From NCBI GenBank assembly GCA_021846945.1, contig JAJZVZ010000008.1:1-61433 (forward strand): a DNA stretch of 61,433 nt, in the 5' to 3' direction. A program made the translations under genes and the position numbers. Shown in pieces: positions 33,666 through 41,589 of this stretch; position 1 is the stretch's first letter, and each line of letters begins with the position of its first letter. The stretch comes from Acidobacteriota bacterium (GTDB taxonomy: Bacteria; Acidobacteriota; Terriglobia; Terriglobales; Acidobacteriaceae). Under the pieces are notes generated by a model. It was given only the letters and a program-made list of their open reading frames with translations. It was not told the origin of the DNA and ran no database searches.

Positions 33666-36155
33666 ATGGCAGCCACCAAACGCTTCATTTGCATTCATGG
33701 TCACTTTTACCAGCCTCCGCGCGAGAACCCCTGGCTGGAGACTGTTGAAACGCAGGACTCAGCCGCGCCCTACCACGACTGGAACGAGCGCGTCTGCGCC
33801 GAGTGCTACGCCACCAACGGCGCGGCGCGCCTGGTGAATGAACGCAACCTGATCACGCGCATCGTCAACAACTACGCGCGCATCAGCTTCAACCTGGGCC
33901 CCACGCTGATGAGTTGGCTCAAAGGGAACGCGCAGCGCACCTACCGCATGGTCCTCGACGGCGAGAAGCGCAGCCGCCAGAGCTTCCACGGCCACAGCTC
34001 GGCCATGGCGCAGATTTACAACCACATCATCATGCCGTTGGCCAGCACCCGCGACCGCATCACCCAAATTCGCTGGGGTATCGCCGACTACGAAAGCCAC
34101 TACGGCGCATCCCCTGAGGGCATGTGGCTGCCTGAAACCGCGGCGGATTCCGAATCCCTCGAACTGCTGGCTCAGCACGGCATCAAGTTCACGGTACTGG
34201 CGCCCCACCAATGCAAGCGCATTCGTCCGCTCAAGGAAGGCGCAGCCTGGACCGATATCAAGGACAGCACGGTAGACACCACTCATCCTTATCTCGTCCG
34301 CTTCAAGTCCGGCGTCTCGATTGCGGTCTTCTTTTACAACGGCCCCATTTCGCGCGCCATCGCCTTTGAGGGCCTGCTGAACTCCGGCGAAAGTCTTGCC
34401 GCGAGGCTCAAGGCCGGCTTCAAGGATGGAGTTGACGGCGCGCATGCGCAATTAGTCCACGTAGCTACCGACGGCGAGTCCTACGGCCATCATCACAAAT
34501 ACGGCGAGATGGCGCTCGCCTATGCGCTGCGGCTGCTCGATGAGGACAAGACCGTTAAGTTGGCGAACTATGCAAGCTTCCTCGATCAGTTCCCGCCGGA
34601 ATGCGAGTGCGAGATCGCGGAGAAAACCTCATGGAGCTGTGCGCACGGCGTGGAGCGCTGGCGTTCCGACTGCGGCTGCAACGGCGGCAGGCCCGGCTGG
34701 AACCAGGCCTGGCGCACGCCCTTGCGCCAGGCCCTCGACGAACTCCGCGACGCGCTCGTCCCGCTCACCGCACAGGAGGGCGCCAGGTTCTTCAAAGATG
34801 TCTGGGCCGCCCGCGACGCCTACATTCAGGTGATACTCGATCGCAACGAGGAGTCCATCGAGCGCTTCCTGCGCGCGCATGAGAGCCACTACCTCTCCGC
34901 AGAGGAGCGCTTGTACGCGATGGAACTGATGGAGATGCAGCGCAACGCCCTGCTCATGTACACCAGTTGCGGCTTTTTCTTCGACGACATCTCCGGCATC
35001 GAAACGGTCCAGATCATCGCCTACGCGGGGCGCGTGCTGCAACTGGCGCAGCGTCTGTTCGGCTCCCAGGCCGAGTCGCTTGAGCCTGCCTTTCTGCATC
35101 GTCTGGCCGAGGCCCGCTCCAACCTGCCCGGCGCCGGTGACGGCGCCCAGATCTACAGGCAGCGCGTGGCCTCCATGAAGCTCGATCTGGAACAGGTGGC
35201 GGCTCACTACGCCATCAGTTCCTGCTTTTCTTCGTATCCCGCCGAGACCGATCTGTTCTGCTTTCATGTTCGCCGCATCTCCTACGACATCTACACCTCG
35301 GGCCGCGGGCGGCTGGCGCTGGGCCGCGCCCACATCACCAGCGGCACCACCAGCCGCCAGCAGAGCTTCTCCTTTGCCGTGCTGCACTTCGGCGATCAGA
35401 ACATTACCGCCGCTGTAAAAGCATATGAGGAGTCCAGTGCCCCTGAATTTGACGCCTTTGCCGTCGAGGCCGCCGAGCATGTGCAGCACGCCGACTTTCC
35501 TGAGGTGATCCGCCTTATCGACCGCTTCTATGGCCACGTCGACTATTCGCTGACCTCGCTGTTCACCGACGAGCAGCGGCGCATCGTGAACCTCATCCTC
35601 AATTCCACGCTCTGGGACATCGAGAACTCGCTTACCACGATCTACCAGGATCACGCCAGCCTGCTTCACTTCCTGGCCCGCGCCGGGCTGCCCAAGCCGT
35701 CGGCGCTCACGCTGGCGGCCAGCTTTGCCATCAATGCGGGCCTGCGCCGCGTCCTCGAAACCGACCCCATTGACCAGGCTCAACTGCGTTCGTTCCTGTC
35801 GCTGGCCAAGGCCGACCAAGTTCCGCTCGAAACGGCCAACCTGTCGTACATTGCCGACCAGCGGATGAAGCGCGCCATGGTCGAACTGCAAATGTCTTTG
35901 GGTTCGCTGGAGATGCTGGACCGCGCCCTGACCCTTGCACGCACTCTGACCGAACTGCCTTTTGAGCTGAACCTGTGGCAGGCACAAAACATCTGGTATG
36001 AGGTCCTGCGCAGTTCCGGCCATGCCCTCACCGCGCTGGACCCGGACGACCTGCCGCGCTGGAAGAAGGATTTCGACAAATTGGGCTCCTGTCTTTCAAT
36101 CGACTACGAAGCCATCAGCGACGACAGCCACTCAGGCGGCATCTCCGCCGGCTGA
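33666..36155 (+). CDS. GH57-type / DUF3536 glycoside hydrolase family protein
   Basis: An 829-residue protein. The N-terminal half has the GH57 look (FICIHGHFYQPPRENPW, then RITQIRWGIADYESHYGASPEGMWLPETAADSESLELLA and GIKFTVLAPHQC). The C-terminal half is the DUF3536 region. GH57 enzymes act on alpha-glucans such as amylose or branch points. I start at the ATG at 33666, which has AGGAA five bases upstream; the frame is open to 33600 without a site. No signal peptide is seen, so it is cytoplasmic. No glycogen synthesis genes are adjacent. Confidence 0.82.
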   Translation: MAATKRFICIHGHFYQPPRENPWLETVETQDSAAPYHDWNERVCAECYATNGAARLVNERNLITRIVNNYARISFNLGPTLMSWLKGNAQRTYRMVLDGEKRSRQSFHGHSSAMAQIYNHIIMPLASTRDRITQIRWGIADYESHYGASPEGMWLPETAADSESLELLAQHGIKFTVLAPHQCKRIRPLKEGAAWTDIKDSTVDTTHPYLVRFKSGVSIAVFFYNGPISRAIAFEGLLNSGESLAARLKAGFKDGVDGAHAQLVHVATDGESYGHHHKYGEMALAYALRLLDEDKTVKLANYASFLDQFPPECECEIAEKTSWSCAHGVERWRSDCGCNGGRPGWNQAWRTPLRQALDELRDALVPLTAQEGARFFKDVWAARDAYIQVILDRNEESIERFLRAHESHYLSAEERLYAMELMEMQRNALLMYTSCGFFFDDISGIETVQIIAYAGRVLQLAQRLFGSQAESLEPAFLHRLAEARSNLPGAGDGAQIYRQRVASMKLDLEQVAAHYAISSCFSSYPAETDLFCFHVRRISYDIYTSGRGRLALGRAHITSGTTSRQQSFSFAVLHFGDQNITAAVKAYEESSAPEFDAFAVEAAEHVQHADFPEVIRLIDRFYGHVDYSLTSLFTDEQRRIVNLILNSTLWDIENSLTTIYQDHASLLHFLARAGLPKPSALTLAASFAINAGLRRVLETDPIDQAQLRSFLSLAKADQVPLETANLSYIADQRMKRAMVELQMSLGSLEMLDRALTLARTLTELPFELNLWQAQNIWYEVLRSSGHALTALDPDDLPRWKKDFDKLGSCLSIDYEAISDDSHSGGISAG

Positions 36156-36534
36156 GACGGGCACGCGTCCCGGACTTTTTGGAATTCGCTCCGGCGGCCA
36201 TGCGAGGCGCACATCTTTTCGCGCTGCCTGTTCGCAGCGGCGGAGATGGGTGAACAAAAGCCGCCACCCAGCAGAGCAATTGATCAACCCGGCGCAAGCA
36301 CAGGCAGCGGACTACGAACTTCAACCACCGATCACTGAAGACTGACAACTTTCCGTGCCGGTTCATCCGCTTGAAAGGCAAATGTGAGTGGGTCTTTGAA
36401 CGTTCCGAGTCAACTTAGCGTCAGTAGGATGTTTGCAGCCCCGCCATCGCGTACGGACTGAGCACGAGATCTGCCCAACACGCATCCCCCAGCGCCGAGG
36501 GCTGCCGAAATCAAAAAATCAAAGGAGAAAAATC
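36156..36534. other. Intergenic region, 379 bp, with a hairpin
   Basis: Holds an inverted repeat at about 36212-36248: inner arms CGCTGC (36222-36227) and GCAGCG (36234-36239), outer arms CATCT (36212-36216) and AGATG (36244-36248). This is a diverged relative of the REP-like elements in layout, but the match is weak. No gene is supported. Confidence 0.3.
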
Positions 36535-36834
36535 GTGAGGAGACCGCGTATCACCGCAAGTCAGCTGTGCCTCCTCCTGGTTGGAGGAATCGCCGGGGTC
36601 GTGTTTACCGGAGTCTATAAGACTCATTCCACTGTTCATGCCCAGGAGGTGTTCAGCGGAATCTCAAATTGCATCACCGTGGTTCCAAAATCCTGGGGAG
36701 AATTTAAGGGAGGCTCGGCGTACGGGCTTGCCTTTCAGGATCAGGACGGGAATGTCCGCTTTGTTCTTCATCCCGCCTGCGGCAGCGCGAACTCGCCTGC
36801 CGCTCCAATCGACCTGGAAATTCGGCGCAGGTGA
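36535..36834 (+). CDS. Small exported or membrane-anchored protein of unknown function
   Basis: A 99-residue protein starting at a GTG with AAGGAG seven bases upstream. The frame is open to 36433 but has no site there. A basic start (RRPRITASQ) leads into a hydrophobic segment (LCLLLVGGIAGVVFTGVY), then a compact domain with two Cys (SNCITVVP and HPACGSA) that could form a disulfide in the periplasm. The block GSAYGLAFQDQDGNVRFVLHP looks like a small beta domain. I do not recognise the family. It is followed by a diverged REP-like stretch. Confidence 0.55.
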   Translation: MRRPRITASQLCLLLVGGIAGVVFTGVYKTHSTVHAQEVFSGISNCITVVPKSWGEFKGGSAYGLAFQDQDGNVRFVLHPACGSANSPAAPIDLEIRRR

Positions 36835-36895
36835 CAACGAGCGGAGCAGAGCTGTTCGCCACAAGCCGGCTCACCCTTAAGCCAGCCACAAATGC

Positions 36896-36949
36896 GGGCG
36901 TCCCATCCTTTTTGCGCTTTTGTCCGTCTCGGCGGAGGTGGGATTTACA
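36896..36949. repeat. Possible diverged REP-like element, copy C
   Basis: GGGCGTCCCATCCTTTTTGC on the left and GGCGGAGGTGGGAT on the right resemble the ends of copies A and B, but the pairing is imperfect. It lies between the small exported protein and the end of hpnI. Confidence 0.28.
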
Positions 36950-36957
36950 AGCCGCAC

Positions 36958-38139
36958 TCAACCAGCCTTCAGCAACCGTCCGTCCTTCAGCACAAATCGC
37001 TCGCCGCGCCACAGAATCGTATGCCCCGCAAAGCCTGCCACCCACAATCCCATCGCCACCAGGTCACGCAGAGGCAGCAGCCATAGCGTGGCCAACACCT
37101 GGCGATCGCCCAGCACCGCGGCGCCCACCGTCATCGCCATCGCCAGCCGCAGAAAGAAACTCAGCGCCAGCAGCCACAGGCTCACGAGGCTGAGTCCGCT
37201 GGCCACCACATTCAGCAGCGCCCAACCCAATCCGTGCGTAAAGATCAACCCCGCGTACCCGGCCGGCCGCGCGTCACGTACGGTGCGCGACCAGCGCAGT
37301 TGGTGATCCACGAAGCCGCGCCACCCATACGCCGGAACCGCAGTCTCCACCACCTCCGCGCTGAGCGCCACGCCATAGCCGGCGCGTGCCACGCGCTCGC
37401 CCAGTTCGTAATCATCAGCCAGGTGATCAACCAGGGGAAGTAAGCCGCCGGCCTTTTCCAGCGCTGCGCGCCGCACCGCCAGCGTAGAGCCAAGCCCGTA
37501 GTGCAGTCCGCTCTCGATCAGCTTGGAGAGCAGCACGCCGGGGATGAAGTCCGTGGCGATCCCCAGCGCCTCCAGCCGCGAGGCCAGCGTGCCATGCGCC
37601 CGCCCGCGATAAAGCGCCGTCACCAGCCCCACCTCATTTGCAGCAGCCGCATCGCCGGCCGGTGCAAAGCACGCCATCACGCGCTCCAGGTAACGCGGCG
37701 AAACGGTAATGTCGGAATCATTGATGAGCAGGTATTCGTACCGCGCGTGCGGCGCAAGCTGCACCAGCGTGCTTACCTTGCCGTTGGTTCCCAGCCGCTC
37801 CGGGCACTCGACCAGCCGGATCGCCCGCTCTGGAAATTCCCGCTTCATTTGCTCCACTGCCACGACCGCGGGATCGTCCAGCGACGAGACGCCAAAAAGA
37901 ATCTCGAGCTCGCCGGCGTAACTTTGCCGGCAGTGGCTGCGGAAGGCGTCGATCATGCCGGGATCGAGCCCTTTGAGCGATTTGAGGATGCTCACGCCGG
38001 GCGCGAAGACCGCCGCGGCCTGGCGCCGCTCGCGCAGAAAGACGCGCGCCGCCAGCATTGCCGCCAGAAAATATCCCAGTCCGGCCACGGCCAGCGCCGT
38101 AGTCGCCATCTCCACGGCCAAGGCCAATGCGTGCGGCAT
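36958..38139 (-). CDS. hpnI: Hopanoid-type glycosyltransferase HpnI (GT21, ceramide glucosyltransferase-like)
   Basis: A 393-residue inner-membrane glycosyltransferase with an N-terminal membrane helix, a GT-A core and two to three C-terminal helices. Core motifs are SILKSLKGLDPGM, the first Asp pair in SSLDDPAVV, the metal-binding NDSDITVSPRYL near residue 145, DDYELGERVA near 245 and HQLRWSRTVRD near 280 (Q/RxxRW). In hopanoid pathways HpnI adds N-acetylglucosamine to bacteriohopanetetrol; ceramide glucosyltransferase homologues are close relatives. No other hpn gene is nearby. The start lacks a clear ribosome binding site. Confidence 0.8.
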   Translation of the reverse strand: MPHALALAVEMATTALAVAGLGYFLAAMLAARVFLRERRQAAAVFAPGVSILKSLKGLDPGMIDAFRSHCRQSYAGELEILFGVSSLDDPAVVAVEQMKREFPERAIRLVECPERLGTNGKVSTLVQLAPHARYEYLLINDSDITVSPRYLERVMACFAPAGDAAAANEVGLVTALYRGRAHGTLASRLEALGIATDFIPGVLLSKLIESGLHYGLGSTLAVRRAALEKAGGLLPLVDHLADDYELGERVARAGYGVALSAEVVETAVPAYGWRGFVDHQLRWSRTVRDARPAGYAGLIFTHGLGWALLNVVASGLSLVSLWLLALSFFLRLAMAMTVGAAVLGDRQVLATLWLLPLRDLVAMGLWVAGFAGHTILWRGERFVLKDGRLLKAG

Positions 38140-38149
38140 GAAGGCAGTT

Positions 38150-38284
38150 TACAGTGAACAGCCTACAGCAAACAGCATTGCAATGATCTTCGACCACTTA
38201 TAGCTGAGCGAAATCCTTACCGGCTGCTGGCAGATGGCAGCTAACTGTTAGCTGTGAGCTGTCATCTGTTAGCTCTTGGCTGCC
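38150..38284. repeat. AGCT/ACAG word tract
   Basis: Short low-complexity words repeat here: ACAG-type words at 38151-38176 (TACAG, AACAG, TACAG, AACAG) and AGCT-type words at 38240-38277 (CTGTTAGCTGTGAGCTGTC and related). Similar tracts occur at 39553-39584 and 39988-40021, so each MacB-like gene is flanked by them. Confidence 0.45.
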
Positions 38285-39541
38285 TCACTCATACCTGAGC
38301 GCCTCAATCGGGTCCAGATTCGCCGCCTTCCATGCGGGATAAATGCCAAAAAGCAATCCGATCGCGCAGGAGACGGTGAAGCCGACCAGCACCCACGTGG
38401 TGGATAAGGTGGCGGGCAAGCCGATGGGCAGGAGATAGACAATCCACGTAATGATTGCGCCCACCAGAACGCCGAGAAATCCCCCGATGGCACAGAGCGT
38501 CACCGCCTCCGTGGTGAACTGCGCCAGGATATTGTTCCGCGTGGCGCCGATGGCCTTGCGTACACCGATCTCGCGGGTCCGCTCGGTTACGCTGACCAGC
38601 ATGATATTCATCACGCCGACGCCGCCCACCATCAGCCCTACGCTGGAGACGGCAATCATGAAGATGACAAGGCCGCTGGTGAGCTGATCCCAGAGCTTGG
38701 TCAGCGAATCCGGCCCGAAGATCTCAAAATCGTCCGGCTTTTCCACGCGCACCTTGCGCCGGATGCGCAGCAGCTCGCGAATTTCTTCCTCGACCAGAGC
38801 CTTATTTTTCGCGTCGTCGTACTTTACGCTGACCCACATGTCTTTGTCTTCTGGATGCAGGTTATGGAACGTGCCCAGCGGGAAATAGACCTGGTTATCG
38901 TTGCGGTTTTTTCCGCTGCCGAAGGGCTGCTTCTGTTTGGCGAGCACGCCGATCACCGTGTAGAGGCCCGACTCGATGGCCACCTGCTTGCCCACCGCGG
39001 GCTGATCACCGAAGAGATCCTCCCATGTGTCATGGCCAAGGATGCAGACATCCGCGGCCCGCTGGTCCTCCTCGTCCGTGAACATGCGACCCTGCAGCAG
39101 GTTCAGGTCCATCACGTCCGCCACTTCGGCGGTCGAGCCGGTCAGGATGGTCCCCGCTTCCTTCTTACCCTGGTACTTCACGTCCACATCGCCGACGCGA
39201 AACTGGGGCCGGACATGCTGGATGCTGCCATCCGCGGCCACCACATGCGGCAGCGTACGCAGCGCCATTACGTCATCCAGGGTCAGCTTCTTGCGCGCCA
39301 GCATCTCCGCCGTCGGCCGTACGCCGATCACCGGCATCTGAAATACCCAGAAGACATTCGACCCGAGCGAGGTAACGAAGTCCGAAACGCGGTTATTGAC
39401 TCCGTTGATCACCGAAGAAATTGAGATCACCGTCGAAACGCCGATGACGACACCCAGGATCGTCAGCCCCGAGCGCAGCTTATTCGCGCGCAGCGTACCC
39501 AGCGCCATCTTCACCGATTCCCGGGTTTGTCCTCGCGCCAT
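38285..39541 (-). CDS. ABC transporter permease, MacB/FtsX type
   Basis: A 418-residue membrane protein: helix 1 (LRSGLTILGVVIGVSTVISI), a periplasmic MacB_PCD domain (about residues 50-280), then three C-terminal helices of the FtsX domain (VGGVGVMNIMLVSVTERTREIGVRKAIGA). The family exports peptides, antibiotics or lipids, or signals across the envelope, with an ATPase partner. AGGAG lies 7 bases before the ATG. A second, similar permease gene lies upstream, and no ATP-binding subunit gene is present in the window, so the partner must be elsewhere. Confidence 0.88.
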   Translation of the reverse strand: MARGQTRESVKMALGTLRANKLRSGLTILGVVIGVSTVISISSVINGVNNRVSDFVTSLGSNVFWVFQMPVIGVRPTAEMLARKKLTLDDVMALRTLPHVVAADGSIQHVRPQFRVGDVDVKYQGKKEAGTILTGSTAEVADVMDLNLLQGRMFTDEEDQRAADVCILGHDTWEDLFGDQPAVGKQVAIESGLYTVIGVLAKQKQPFGSGKNRNDNQVYFPLGTFHNLHPEDKDMWVSVKYDDAKNKALVEEEIRELLRIRRKVRVEKPDDFEIFGPDSLTKLWDQLTSGLVIFMIAVSSVGLMVGGVGVMNIMLVSVTERTREIGVRKAIGATRNNILAQFTTEAVTLCAIGGFLGVLVGAIITWIVYLLPIGLPATLSTTWVLVGFTVSCAIGLLFGIYPAWKAANLDPIEALRYE

Positions 39542-39552
39542 GAAAGGCTCCT

Positions 39553-39584
39553 AGTTGACAGCGAACAGCGGACAGTTGTCAGTT
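39553..39584. repeat. ACAG word tract
   Basis: GACAG, AACAG, GACAG and GTCAG words repeat within about 32 bases between the first permease and the broken four-helix-bundle gene. They match the composition of the tracts at 38150-38284 and 39988-40021. Confidence 0.35.
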
Positions 39585-39950
39585 CTCAAAGGCCTGGCTC
39601 TTTAGCGATTCCAGGAGCGCATAGATCATCTTGCCTGCTTCGTGTGATCAACCATCGGCTTCCTTGATTGAAGAAAAACTCCCCATCCCAAGCGTGCGCG
39701 CGATCTCCAGTTGCGTCTGCAACTCGCAATTCGAACCACGGGCAATGCTCAGGAACTGCCTGAATTCGCCCCCGCTCAACCGTCCATGTCCCTCGGCAAT
39801 ATTGCTCGGAATGGAAACCGCTGAATGTCTCATTTGGCTCGTGATGCCGTAAATCTCCTGGCGTGGGAAGTCATGGATCAAACGATTGATAACCACCGTC
39901 AGTTGCATCGATCTCTGCCAAACCTGCAAGTCCCGGAACGATTACGCCAT
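39579..39950 (-). pseudogene. Four-helix-bundle protein (S23/IVP-like) gene with two in-frame stop codons
   Basis: Reading from the ATG at 39950 gives M-A-stop-S-F-R-D-L-Q-V-W-Q: the third codon is TAA (39942-39944) where the family has a residue (usually MxxSFRDLxVW). The frame then continues with the family core (FPRQEIYGITSQMRHSAVSIPSNIAEGHGR and LSIARGSNCELQTQLEIARTLG), meets a TGA at 39648-39650, and goes on as SHEAGKMIYALLESLKSQ to a final TGA at 39579. The full span of about 123 codons is the normal family length. Both lesions are nonsense changes with no frameshift. A TTG at 39929 could give only a shortened 93-residue product. It sits between two permease genes. Confidence 0.75.
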
Positions 39951-39987
39951 AGCCCTTCTTTCTTCCTTTCAATACCAGTGCCTGTCA

Positions 39988-40021
39988 AGTGTTAGCTGTT
40001 AGCTGTCTGCTGCCAGCTATC
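39988..40021. repeat. AGCT word tract
   Basis: GTTAGCTGTTAGCTGTCTGC and a following CCAGCTAT form a short tract of repeated AGCT words between the broken gene and the second permease. It resembles the 38240-38277 tract. Confidence 0.4.
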
Positions 40022-40022
40022 T

Positions 40023-41249
40023 TCACAACTCCGCCCGCAACGCCACTACCGGATCCAGGCGCGCCGCCTTGCTGGCCGGATACACGCCGAAGAAAATTCC
40101 CACCGCACCGGCCAGAAACAGTCCCAGAAACACGGCCCACGCCGGCACGGTTGAGGGAAAACCCACCGTCACCGTTATCAGCTTGCCCACGCCGACACCG
40201 CCCAGTACGCCGATCGCCCCTCCGGTCAGCGCCATCGATGCGCTCTCAATCAGGAACTGCAGCAGCACGTCGCGCTGCCGGGCTCCCAGCGCCTTGCGCA
40301 CGCCGATCTCGCGTGTCCGCTCCGTCACGCTCACGAGCATGATGTTCATGATCACCACGCCGCCCACCACCAGCGCGATTGAAGCCAGCCCCAGCACCAC
40401 ATACGTGAAGATCGAGCTGATCTGCTTCCAGATGTCGAGGAACGTGTCGTTGGTTTCAACCTCGAAGTCGTCGGGGGTCCCCGGTCCGTCGTGCCGGCGG
40501 ATGCGCATGATCACGCGCGCCTCGTCCTGGGCCCGCGTCATGGCGTCGGCGCCGCCCTTGGCGCGCGCGTAGATGTCCACCGAGTCGTTATAGCCGTAAG
40601 TCTGCTGGTAGGTGCTGATGGGCGCGGCCACCCAGTTATCTTGCGAGAAGCCCAGCGTCTTGCCCTGCCGCGCGCCCACGCCGATGATCGTGTAGGGAAC
40701 ACCGTCCACGCGGATCTCCTTGCCGATGGGATCGCCCGGCCCCAGCAGGTTATCTACAATGTCGTAGCCCACAATCACGTTGTGGGTGGCGCGGTCCTCG
40801 TCGGCCGGCGTAAAGCCTCGCCCCTGGGCAATATCGATATTGTTCAACGAGAGCATCGTCCACGTGTAGCCGCGCACCTCGGTGTTGTTGCTGGAGTGGC
40901 CGTTGGCAACAACATTGGTTGACTTGTTCAGCATGGCGCCCACTTCGCTGCAGTCCCCGCAACCCTGGCGCACGGCCTCGTAGTCTTCCATGCGGATGAT
41001 CTTGCGCTTCTGGAATTTGAAGTATTGCTCGGGCGAGGTGATGATGCTCGACATCCGCGAGATCTCAAAGACATCGGCTCCATACCCTGAGAGCTTGGTG
41101 CTCACATACCAGTTCGCGCCGTTCACCAGCGTGATGACCATGATGACTGAAGCCACACCCATCACCACCCCGATGAGGGTAAGAATCGTGCGGAGCTTGT
41201 TGGCCCACAACGATTGCAACGCGAGTTTGAAGGCTTCGGTAAAAGGCAT
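40023..41249 (-). CDS. ABC transporter permease, MacB/FtsX type
   Basis: A 408-residue MacB-like permease paralogous to the one at 38285-39541: helix 1 (LRTILTLIGVVMGVASVIMVI), a large periplasmic domain, then VVGGVVIMNIMLVSVTERTREIGVRKALGARQRD and the last helices. Its distal end (GAVGIFFGVYPASKAARLDPVVALRAEL) is the standard FtsX C-terminus. The ATG has AGGAA nine bases upstream. Two tandem permeases of this type without an ATPase are a common layout in Acidobacteriota. The transported substrate is unknown. Confidence 0.88.
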   Translation of the reverse strand: MPFTEAFKLALQSLWANKLRTILTLIGVVMGVASVIMVITLVNGANWYVSTKLSGYGADVFEISRMSSIITSPEQYFKFQKRKIIRMEDYEAVRQGCGDCSEVGAMLNKSTNVVANGHSSNNTEVRGYTWTMLSLNNIDIAQGRGFTPADEDRATHNVIVGYDIVDNLLGPGDPIGKEIRVDGVPYTIIGVGARQGKTLGFSQDNWVAAPISTYQQTYGYNDSVDIYARAKGGADAMTRAQDEARVIMRIRRHDGPGTPDDFEVETNDTFLDIWKQISSIFTYVVLGLASIALVVGGVVIMNIMLVSVTERTREIGVRKALGARQRDVLLQFLIESASMALTGGAIGVLGGVGVGKLITVTVGFPSTVPAWAVFLGLFLAGAVGIFFGVYPASKAARLDPVVALRAEL

Positions 41250-41589
41250 AATGCCACTTTCCTGGCCCGGCCGGACGCAGACTTGCCGAGCTGGCGCGCC
41301 GGCGCGCTTCCATCAGCTCGATCAAGGGTGTGCCGTATTGTTGCTGACCTGTTCTCTCAGTGTACCGAAACTCCGCTCCGCAGAGATCTCAAACGGCGGT
41401 TCTCATTTCTATGGACGGCAAAAACATGCCTCGGCTGCTCTCCGGCCAGCATTTGCCGGCAGTGCCGCCCATCTTTTTTTCTTCCAATGCCGGAAAGATA
41501 CGCATACCGGTGCTGCGCGGTTCCGTGCTTGCCGGGGCTGGCCAGCCTCCACGCCGTTGAATCATGGGACAATGGAACCAGTGTCCGCC
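41250..41589. other. Divergent intergenic region between a permease and rpsA
   Basis: About 340 bases upstream of the S1 gene. The S1 frame is open through the whole region on the plus strand, but the translated sequence is unlike ribosomal protein S1 and has no start signal. I see no clear promoter or hairpin with a T run. Confidence 0.35.

Noticed and set aside
40990..41589. N-terminal extension of the S1 reading frame
   Set aside because: The extra 200 codons overlap the divergent permease gene and its upstream region, do not resemble S1 and have no start signal.
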